The notes below the pieces were generated by a model, which ran no database searches, was not told where the DNA came from, and saw only the letters and a list, made by a program, of their open reading frames with translations. From NCBI GenBank assembly GCA_026874595.1, contig CM049306.1:41170019-41234018 (forward strand): 64,000 bases of DNA. Direction: 5' to 3'. Position numbers and translations under genes: made by a program. Below are positions 54,468 through 64,000 of the stretch, in pieces. This stretch comes from Sipunculus nudus (taxonomy: Eukaryota > Annelida > Sipuncula > Golfingiida > Sipunculidae). Position 1 is the stretch's first letter. Every line of letters begins with the position of its first letter.

Positions 54468-55619
54468 CTGGAAATATACAAAAGTAAAGACACTGACAAT
54501 AGATACACATAGGAGGAAATCTAGCCTTCTTGGACCTGAAACACGTATAAACCATGATAAAATTGATCAGCCACACATATTTCAGGATTCTGAACACCTG
54601 CTCCTTTAACTGAAGAAAATACTGATTAAATTTAAGAGCATCAAAGAACTAGACATTGGTGCCATACTTTCCCAAGACAATTACCCCCCCCCCCCCCCCC
54701 CCCCTTTAAGAATGGGCCCTCACCTTCAGCAGGATACACTGACACTTGGCAAGCGACCATGGTTTCTCCCATCTATTAACATTAGAAACAACATTTACAC
54801 CAAATTTGGGGGCCAATACGGTGAATCATTTTTGAAAAAAGGGATTAATTTATACTATAAAATTGGTAAGGTAGGTATCGCCACCTATCTTGTTAACGAG
54901 AAAACTCAACAAGATGGATATACATCCTAAATAGAAGACCAACACATTGAACGACTCTTCAGATATGAGCAATTTTCACCTGTAACAAATGAACGGATGG
55001 AACCACAAGAAAACGATTTCAGATGGCGCCACCAGCCTTGAATAAAAGATAGTGTCCAAGATCAATGGACGTGCACAATTTCAGCCCAATCTGTCCATTA
55101 GTTTTTGACCTTTAACGCTCACAATACTGTCAAGTGTAAATGATGGGGTATTAAAAGGTGCGAAAACAGGAACAAGACCTACATGCCTAATGCGAACCTG
55201 TGCAAGGGTTTATACACCAGGTATAATGCTTCAATGCTGGGCAATTACTTTTCAAGTAGGCCTACATGTCTTGTATACGACGAAGGTATCGCAGATGTAT
55301 ACATATGCCCAATTTCGGGCTGATATCCCCTCCTGAGAAATAAGCAGGGACACACACTTTGCAAAAAATATTGTAGGCAGTGCCACCAGTCTTGATTACG
55401 GCAAAGCTTTTCGATATGTATTAATTTGCCCAATTTCAGGCTGATATATCAAATTCCTCAGGAGAAATAAACAGGCACATATACTCTGCAAAAGTTATTG
55501 TAGGTGGTGACACCTGTCTTTTGAACGAGAAAGCCACCAAAGACGCATTGACAGGTCAAAATATCAGGCCAATACCTCAAACTTCCCGAGTTTGATGCAC
55601 TGGGCTGACCAGGCTTAGG

Positions 55620-55960
55620 TGAGAAAGGCAGTTGCCCCGAGTGAACTGAGACATATTGCTGGCTCAAGCTACTGCACTGAGTGAACTCTTGATCTGCACC
55701 TGGCTAGACTGAGTGAACTTTTGACCTGTACCTGGCTGCACTGAGTGAACTCTTGACCTGTTAAATAATCTGACATAGTTGGCAGTCGGCCAAAGCTATA
55801 AATAGAATCCAGCTACAGCACTGAGTGAAATCTAGACCTATACCTGGCTGCACTGAGTGAACTCTTGACCTGTTGCCAAATCTGATACAGTTGCCAGTCT
55901 GCCAAAGCAATAAATAGATCCAGGCTGACCTTTCGCCTATTGCAAATCTGAAATAGTGTT
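55620..55960 (+). repeat. Tandem repeat of CTGCACTGAGTGAACTCTTG units
   Basis: Five or more copies of GCACTGAGTGAACT(C)TTGACC with CTGTACCTGGCT spacers, plus a longer duplicated unit (CTGCCAAAGC...AATAGATCC) of about 110-130 bp. Confidence 0.75.
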
Positions 55961-56299
55961 CAGTCTTTCAAGCTATTTAACCTGAAATCTAGTGGCATGA
56001 TGTTATAGATGCTGATAAACTGGTTCCAGGCTAGATGTAACTGCTTCACACAGCTAACATATATGGTAAAATGACTCAATTCAATCTCCAAAATTCAGCA
56101 AAAAATTATTCATTTGGAACCATTATAGACAATCGTTATAAGAAATATTGTGGGGGTTATTCTTGTAAAATATTAAACAAATGGGCTTCAGTGGCGTCAG
56201 TCGAAAAATGTTTTGCAGGTTTATCACTCATATAGGAAGATACAGCAAAATGGCTAAGTTCAGCTTCCCGTAACTCAGCCAAAAAGCACTGAACCAAAA

Positions 56300-57165
56300 C
56301 CATTTGAACAAACCTGAAGGCAGAAGGGAAGCCTGCTAGTAGTGGCCAAGCTGAGCCAAGGCAAGCTGCCTGGGGTGGGTTACATAATGCAAGTGAAAGC
56401 TGTACTACTAGGTGGACTGGATGTAAACACTTGACATGGTGTATGAAAACATGTATAAAAGCTACTCTTTTCAATTAATTCCTTTGAAATTTCAGATTTT
56501 AAAAGATTAAATCCTTATGTTTATATGCTGTGAAAATTAAATCAACAGTGCTTACAGGGAAAAAACGTGCCATTGCCAAAGTTAGACAAAATTTAAGGTA
56601 TTGATTTTTTATTTATGCTAATAACTTGAAAAATTTGCAAAATTCAGATCTAATTTTTTTGTAAACAATTGAATCTGGATTAAATAAAGTTATATTCCTG
56701 AAAAAAAGTCTCCAGCTTCAGCAATTCTCATGTTAGATGAGTAAATATATTCCCTGGTTTTTTTAAAATTGCATTATATTTTGGCCCATAACTTTAAAAT
56801 AATAACGACCTAATACTGACCTAATTTTCGGTATGTTCATAGAAAATGTATGGAAGAATATGAATACTAAATATGAGCAAAAACAGATCAGTGGTTTGAT
56901 ATTAGTCAGCCTTGAAGTGTAACAATGGCTTTTATATGGAAAACAGAGGTTTTCTTAATATCTCAAAGGAACGAAGTCCTAATGACCCAATTTTTGGTAT
57001 GGTAAGAGATTTTGGGGACAATTAATGGTATGCAAAATTTTGGATTCGTAGGTCCAACGGTTTTAAAACGTGCCCTGTTAACGGACGGCCGGACGGACGG
57101 ACGGACGACGGACAAAGGACCACGACTATAGCTCAAATGACTTATAGTCAGCTGAGCTATAAATG
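56300..57165 (+). mobile_element. Helentron/pearl-like element, family 1, copy d
   Basis: Core GCTGTGAAAATTAAATCAAC, TCAAAGGAACGAAGTCCTAA, GGATTCGTAGGTCCAACGG, (ACGG)n, GGACCACGACTATAGC and terminal GTCAGCTGAGCTATAAATG. The left boundary is approximate. Confidence 0.6.
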
Positions 57166-57339
57166 GCTGTAATGGCATATGACTAAATTCAATTACTCAT
57201 AACTCAGCCAAAAGTCATTAAACAGAGACCATTTGAACAATAAAGTACAATTTCTGTTTGATATTTAACATTTTGGCCATATGGTTTCAGTGAAGAAGTT
57301 CTTTGTAGTCCTCAGTATGATGCAGGCACTGATGACCCC

Positions 57340-58495
57340 AGTACAAAAAAGGTCGATGCAGGTGGCGCCACCAATACCTCAATTTCAGATATGATTCATA
57401 TGACCAACATTGGCCTAAAAGTTGGTGATGAAATTTTAGTATGCTTTTTTTGACAGATGACTAATTTCTACTTCTTGTAACTCGGCCAAAAACCAACATT
57501 CGAACAAACTTGAGAGAGATGGTATAACAGATTACTTCTGTGAAATACTGAACAATTTGGCCAGACCGTTTTGGAGGAGAAGATTTAAAAATTTTTTTTA
57601 GCTTTTTCTCTTTAAAATCTAAGAAAATGCAGTTAGCCCAAAAATAAGCAAAATCCTTTATAGTTTTTCAGTTGGCTAATTTTTGCATAATATTTCGTGA
57701 TGCTAGCGCTTGTCGTTTTCGAGATATGGGTTAACGGACAGAATACGGACGACAGACGACGGACGCAAGACGACGCAACACCATCGCATTAGCTCACAGG
57801 TTCGCTAAAAATACAGAAGGTGGCGACACCTGTCTTCCGCAGAAAACAAAGCTATCCAAGATCTTCGGTCAATTTTATTTTTGGACCAATCCATGCATCC
57901 GGCAGCCCTTTATGAGATATTTATGTTTTTCGGTGATTTTTACCATATATGGGCAATAAATAAGGTCAAGGCCACTCTCAAAGGAACGGTAATGTTCCCA
58001 ATTTAAATATACATCATCCCATAACCCATGTCTATGTATATGCGTAATACGAAAGAAATCTGTCCATTGGTTTTTGACTTATTATGCTCACAGTACTGTC
58101 AAGTGGAAATGATGGGGTATTAAACGGCACGAAAACAAGAAAAGGATAATAGGTGGCGCCCCTAGTTTCCGATACATGACAACACTATCCAAGATCTTCG
58201 GTCAACTTGATTTTTGGATCAATCCATGCAAATTTCTTGAGATATTAAAGAATTTGTGTGAATTTCCCCAAAAATTAACTTTATTCAAGGTCAAGGTCAC
58301 TCTCCGAGTAAGGTCAGGACCCATTATTTATTTTCCCATTATTTATTTTCTCCCCATATATCTATGCACATGTCAAGTTTGGTAAAGATCCATGAAATAT
58401 GTTTTGAGTTATCGAGTTTAGAAGAAATCTCGGCGGCGGCGGCGGCGCGACCAAGCACACCATAGTATCCCGACTTTGTCTTGGGATACATTAAA
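57340..58495 (+). mobile_element. Helentron-like repeats, family 2 relatives
   Basis: A short piece ends near 57810 with ACGG-like repeats and TTAGCTCACAGGTTCGCTAA; a second ends at 58430-58495 with (CGG)n then GTATCCCGACTTTGTCTTGGGATAC-type stem. Contains GGTGGCGCCACC at 57361-57372 and the TCAAGGTCAAGGTCAC motif. Confidence 0.5.
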
Positions 58496-59330
58496 AGAAA
58501 TTATACTGATGTAGGTATTGAGATATATTGGTAGATTATAAACATGAAAACACACTTTATATTATACTTACTAAAGTATGTGTTACTAATATAGTTGCTG
58601 AGCAGTAGTCAAAGAAGTAAAAATAAACAGAGCAAGTACGATTAGTTTATTTCAAAACAAAGCGACCCATCGGTAAAGGCGCTCAGCTGAAAGGGACAGC
58701 TGAAAGAAACAACCTGTGTGGCACTCAAAATAAACATCAGCTGGAAACTTATGAACTGAGAGAACAATCTCTGAAAAGGCATCATTTCTTGACACCTGTT
58801 TCTACAACTCTCTCAACGAACTCAATTATAACAGCTGTTTCCTCGACCATCTCAAAGAACTCCTACGGTTGATTATTAATAGCCTGTGTGAAAATGGGGA
58901 GTATTGCATGGACAAGGCAGGTTGCTTTTACATATCATATTAAATCACGCCTGACTTTAGAATTCATATTTAAAACAGATGGCAAGGAACTAAATAACTA
59001 CATGTAATAAAATATCAGATTACAAAGCCATGTGCATGTTCAGGCGATTAAAGTAACTGTTTTCAGAAATAAGTAAGAATCATTGAATATCCTTTATCTT
59101 CAGCATGAAGACATTTTTGATGATTTAGCTCTTCAGTTCCAACGGGACAAAAAAATCGTGCACGCTTTAGCCCTATGGGTCGCAAACTGCATGTTACAAA
59201 ATCCCGACTCGTTATTTTCCCGTCGACTTTCTCATGCTCCCTCTGGATGTCATGTAATTTGGTTAAACGTCCAGGGTCTGAGACGTATACGGACTCTGCT
59301 CCGTCCGTGGAAGGATGGGCGGCAGACATG

Positions 59331-59760
59331 AAGGACGGAGTGTAGACCAAGACCCTAGTAATTAATCTTCACATACTATATTTTAACGGAGCTTACTTTA
59401 TGAAAAACAAAAAAACATTTTAAAACTAGACATTTCTTGGCACCGCAGGTGCCAGAGTATCCCCAGACATAGTAGCCCCCCCCCCTTTTAGAATAGACAC
59501 CCATTTTTAGCAGCATATACTGACACTTGGCATATTTATTTTCCGAAGGACGGAGTGTAGACCAAGACCCCAGTAATTAATCTTCACATACTATATTTTA
59601 ATCGAGCTTACTTTATGAAAAACAAAAAAAAAACATTTTAAAACTAGACATTTCTTGGCACCGCAGGTGCCAGAGTATCCCCAGACATAGTAGCCCCCCC
59701 CCCTTTAAGAATAGACCCCCATTTTTAGCAGCATATACTGACACTTGGCATATTTATTGT
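59331..59760 (+). repeat. 215-bp tandem duplication
   Basis: 59331-59545 and 59546-59760 are almost identical: AAGGACGGAGTGTAGACCAA, ACATTTCTTGGCACCGCAGG, TGCCAGAGTATCCCCAGACA, a C run, and TGACACTTGGCATATTTATT. Very recent. Confidence 0.93.
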
Positions 59761-59815
59761 TTCTTCCATCTAACAATCCACAATCTTGTTGAAGATGGTG
59801 GTCCTGTGACCTTGA

Positions 59816-60440
59816 TCTTTTTAAAGATGTGTCCTGTGACCTTGACCTTTGACCTCATGACCCCAAAATCAATTTGGGTCTTGCTTTTCCAATGGGTCAA
59901 ATACAAGTCAAGTTTGAAATCCATACATCAATAAAAGAAGGAATTATCATCCAGAAACTAATTTTTGGACAGATGGCTCCTGTGAACTTCACCTTTGACC
60001 TTGTGACCTCAAAATTAATAGGGTTCTTCCTCTTTCGGCAGGTAAACAATATGTGCAAGATGAAAGATCTGAGATGAAATGTTTGGCTGAAAATGCATCC
60101 TCAATCTTTTTAAAGATGTGTCCTGTGACCTTGACCTTTGACCTCATGACCCCTAAATCAATTTTGGTATTTCTTTTCCAATGGGACATATACAAGTCAA
60201 GTTTGAAATCCATACATCAATAAAAGCAGGAATTATCATCCAGAAACTAATTTTTGGACATATAGCTCCTGTGGCCTTGACCTTTGACCTTGTGACCCCA
60301 AAATTTATATGGATCATCCACTATTGGCAAATGAGCTATATATTCAAGATGGAAGACCTGGGATGAAAGTTTGGCTTTAAAATGCATCCACAGTATCTTT
60401 TAAAATGCCAGTCCATTGACCTTGACCTTTGACCTCATGA
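59816..60440 (+). repeat. About 290-bp tandem repeat rich in TGACCT half-sites
   Basis: Unit starts TTTTAAAGATGTGTCCTGTG near 59817 and 60109, with a third partial at about 60396. Each unit holds TGACCTTGACCTTTGACCTC ATGACCC and CAAGTTTGAAATCCATACAT, CCAGAAACTAATTTTTGGAC. Confidence 0.85.
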
Positions 60441-60539
60441 CCCTAGAACCTATAGGGTTCTTACTTTAGTGGTGGGCCATACATAAGTCATGTTTGAAAT
60501 CCATATGGCTATCAACACTGGAGATATCATAAGAGGTGT

Positions 60540-61105
60540 GTGATTTTTACCATATATGGCAATATTCAAGGTCAAGGCCACTATCATAAGAAAGGTCATG
60601 ACCCCAATTTTAATAAACATCATCCCATAACCCATACCTATGTATATGCATAATATAAAAGAAATCTGTCCATTAGTTTTTGACTTATAATGCTCACAGT
60701 ACTGTAAGGTGGCAATTTTGGAGGTATTAAACGGCACGAAAACAAGTAAAGAATAATAGGTGGCGCCACCAGTTTCTGGAACATGACAACCCTATTCATG
60801 ATCTTCCATCAACTTGATTTTGGGATAAATCCATGCAAGATTTCTTGAGATATTTCAAGAATTTGTGTGATTTTCCCCGAAATTGGACCTATTCAAGATC
60901 AAGGACAATCTCCTAGTAAAGGTCATGACCTCATTTTAAATAGGCGTCGTCCTCTTACCCATATCTATATATATACTAAGTTTGGTAAAGTTCGGTGAAA
61001 TATTTTTTGGGTTATCGCGCCAACAAGATTTATATGCGGCGGCGGCGGCGGCGGCGGGACCGGTATGAAAACATAGTATCCCCCGACTTTGTCTGGGGAT
61101 ACAAT
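60540..61105 (+). mobile_element. Helentron-like element with (CGG)n and terminal stem
   Basis: Internal text matches 57935-58490 (ACCATATATGG, TCAAGGTCAAGGCCACT, CATCATCCCATAACCCAT). Ends with (GGC)7 near 61037, GGGACCGG, then a GTATCCCC...GGGGATAC stem with loop CGACTTTGTCT and ACAATTA. Confidence 0.6.
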
Positions 61106-64000
61106 TACCATTATATTTATCTGTATATTTTTTAGAAACAAACATTTAAACATTTATTGTAGCAAAATTTTCATGTATGTGGAATACACTTTCTGTGTTT
61201 CTGGTTGCGATCAATGATTTTGTAGGACAAGTCAAATTCATGTAATGCTAGAGAGGCTAGATTTTACTGGCCCCACAAGGCAAGTACTTTCAAATGTTAA
61301 TGTCAAACCCTGGAAACTGGTTGGTTCAAACTAGACACATTTCATTCCATAGTTCACTGTCTTAAGTACTAGCCTATGTCATACCCTGGTCACAATATTT
61401 TTCATACGTGCCAAAATGTTTTTACTTACACCATCTCCCTGGTCAGGTTTCAAAACAGTTAATTCAATTAGTTTTGTTAATGAGTTATAAAATGCTTTAA
61501 GTATGTGATTGTGCAAAATATTTTGGATTTGGTTTCACAACAGTCTGTATTTGGCATGTGAAAGACATACTGGGTCTGAAAGAGCCAGGCAGCATTGATT
61601 GCCAAATGTTTTTACTATGTTGATAGCGAATTTAAGTGGCTCTTGAAGCATTTCATTTATTTAAACAAAGCTAAATATGCTTGGCATTATCATGACTTTG
61701 CTCCATAATACAAGTTACCCCCTGTGTGATACCGAAAGTGTGAGCCAATGAAGTTTTAATAATATAAAAGCAAAAACAAATTTTGTCCACTTGAGCATAC
61801 TTGCAATATTGTTATGTGGTAAGAGGTGTTAATATCTATTATAATTAATTACTGATTTTAACGCAATATTTTGGTACACATAAGATCAGTTACCAGTTCA
61901 GCAGATGGAAAGACAGATAGAGCGACAGAGAGAAATGATAATAGCCTAAATTGGTGTACCAACGCATTGTCTACCATTGTAAGACAGGTGTTTGGATTCC
62001 GATCTCCATATGTCGGTTAGCATATAGGTTTAGAAAAGAAGCTGATAAATGAGTATTTTAATGGACATAAATTCTGAATGCAGACAACCAGTGATTACTA
62101 TAGACTGGTATAATTGTTATAGCCATGTGAATGTAAACTTAATCAAGTAAGCCAAAATAGATTCTGTTATTATAGGCATCAGCAGAAGCCAGGTTTAGAT
62201 CTGGATGACAGTGTAAAATGATATAAAAGTCAAAGGTACGGTGAATACCGGCCTGCGCATGAGGCAGTAATTTAGGACAGGAAAACTGTACCAAAAGTGA
62301 GTCAGTAAGTAGCTGGGTCACACAGAATTGATCAGGAGACAAATATGTACCCTGAATATATTAATGACAGGAATATAATGATATTACATGAGCTTTAGGT
62401 AAAACAAGGAAAAAGTTTGTGCGTAGGCGAAAGCCGAAGCCATATATGGTTATCTAAACATTCAGGTATGTCATAATGACACACATCCAATATCCAATAG
62501 AAAAAGTGTAAGATGATGTAAAGGTTTGTGACGTAGTAATACTGATACAAAATCCTGTGTTGGGCTGGGAACTGGCAGACAGACCCACGCCATCATCAAC
62601 ATGTAAACCAAGACAACTGGAAATAAAACAGCACAATATCCAACTTGGACTGTCTCAGTTATTCACCTGACGCGCCGTGTGACTGTGTTATGGCCAGGGA
62701 AGAACTCCCCTAATTCCCCGTTGTAACAATATTTCCTGTGAGACACATAACACATTAAAACTAAGGTCAAAGGAAAATGTACTTTAAGTGTGCATTTAGG
62801 TGCTTCCTAGACTACCGATTACCCATGAACAAATAAAGGCATATAGATCTTCCTGTTAAATTATTTACACATTTCTTTTAACAGAGAAACATACTTTAGC
62901 CCTGTTTCAATCAAAACATGGAGTGTACTGCAGTAAAGTATGCTAGAATTGTGATGTTTTAATGGTTTCCATGGTGACTCAAATGTACCTCTTGACTTTG
63001 AGCATAAAATGTGATTATATTTACTAGTGGTAGAAATTGGTTTTATAATCATAAAAAATTGATGACTGAAAAATAAAATAGACTGATGATTGTTTATTAA
63101 TAGATTATTTTATGTATTTTCTATATAAATTCCTTGAAATCTGTATGAGTATCTAAATTATTGACCCTAGTAAACAGTGTGACATGTATATTGGTATTCA
63201 TAATGAAACCATCAATGTCCAAGGTCGAATTGCTGTCGGACTATTGTTGGCTGCGCAAGGTTCCATTTTGATGCTGTTCGTATACCAGGATAAGATTCTT
63301 TGCACATATGTGTATTATACATAATCGTTTTTAATTGATTATGCAAAAATGCAATTGATTTAATTGATTTTAGAAGAAAGTGACCAATCATCCATTTAAT
63401 CAATTGATCGGCACACCACTAATATTAACAGGTACATTTAAGCTAACTTTAATTGTTCCTGTTTGTGGTGTTCCAATTAACTGATTATATACATGATTTG
63501 TTGATTTGTGTTTTTGCTTTGAATCCATTAAAAATTTCCATCTTGAAGATATGGAAAATGGGCTACATTTGGTATTTATAATATGCGCCATTTCAAGGCC
63601 TGAAGTTAATTTGTATTTTTCCGGGCAATTAAGGCAGCAATATTCCATGTAATGGGTCTCAACCAGATAAAATTAAAAAAAAAATAAAACAATTTGCACT
63701 CTCACACAATTTTTACTTTTATATTCAGTAGAACAATAAATAATTTTGATGTGGCCTTAAATACATTAATATACACTTAACTAGCACATCTACCAATCTT
63801 GTTTTGGGACAGATCGCTGCAATTTCAGTCTGGACAGGTTTTCCATAGGCTGAGTTCATCCTCCAGTTATCATAGATTCTGTTAAATGGTGCTGTGCTGG
63901 ACCATTTGCAAAATTCCCAAATAGTATAAAAATTCAAAGTATGGGAAAATGCCCTGCCCCCCTTTAAAACACATTTAATTGGCATTGTTTCTGACAATCT
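61106..64000. other. Right-edge region, no gene seen
   Basis: About 2.9 kb of mostly unique, repeat-poor DNA. No match to exon 2 or exon 1 of the SLC23 genes on either strand, so gene B's 5' exons, if present, lie further right. Confidence 0.5.

Noticed and set aside
56157-56474. 105-codon minus-strand frame
   Set aside because: Overlaps a dispersed family 1 repeat, has no domain signature, and has no splice-consistent neighbours.
59063-59350. Open frames on both strands over the same 280 bp, considered as gene B exon 2 or another gene
   Set aside because: Neither translation resembles the TM1-TM3 block or any domain I know, and the right end runs into a tandem duplication.
60965-61153. Frame with a proline or alanine run
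   Set aside because: Translation of the (CGG)n tract of a Helentron-like element.

Overview
This window is eukaryotic nuclear DNA, most likely from a bivalve or other mollusc. The genes are split by GT..AG introns, the DNA is AT-rich with long (TA)n, poly-C and poly-G tracts, and it is crowded with tRNA-headed SINEs, MITEs, Penelope and pogo remnants. It also holds Helentron-like elements that carry (ACGG)n or (CGG)n microsatellites, a style known from bivalve 'pearl' elements. The species cannot be named from the sequence alone.

The only host protein-coding genes I can support are two tandem minus-strand SLC23 / nucleobase-ascorbate transporter (NAT) genes. Gene A (37422 down to 23072) is complete: eleven coding exons, every junction phase-consistent, 657 codons plus stop. 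Gene B (54467 down to 45056) is represented by exons 3-11, with intron phases identical to A; its exons 1-2 are not found up to the right edge. Both differ from the classical NAT signature at positions that normally form the substrate site. The TM10 motif reads GVIGFICITG where Q/E/P-N is expected, the TM8 acid is Asp instead of Glu, and in A the TM1 QH pair is QQ. They look like a divergent, co-duplicated transporter subclade rather than ordinary vitamin C transporters.

Layout. 1-23 kb: no gene seen; repeats include a tRNA-SINE family, a PIF/Harbinger-type MITE whose empty site lies next door, a decayed Penelope GIY-YIG domain, a 480-bp inverted repeat pair (9.2/15.4 kb), a 650-bp direct repeat pair (13.0/16.2 kb) and a 331-bp tandem array. 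23-37.4 kb: gene A, with a 14 x 71-bp minisatellite in intron 8 that contains copies of the next exon's own 5' end. 37.4-45 kb: intergenic, with repeats. 45-54.5 kb: gene B. 54.5-64 kb: repeats, either a very long intron 2 of gene B or intergenic DNA.

The most interesting structures are the exon-derived minisatellite beside exon 9 (in gene B its ancestral 66-bp units form an open in-frame 44-codon extension behind an alternative acceptor), a sharply bounded homogenised patch shared by the two paralogues at the same place, and the changed substrate-site motif.
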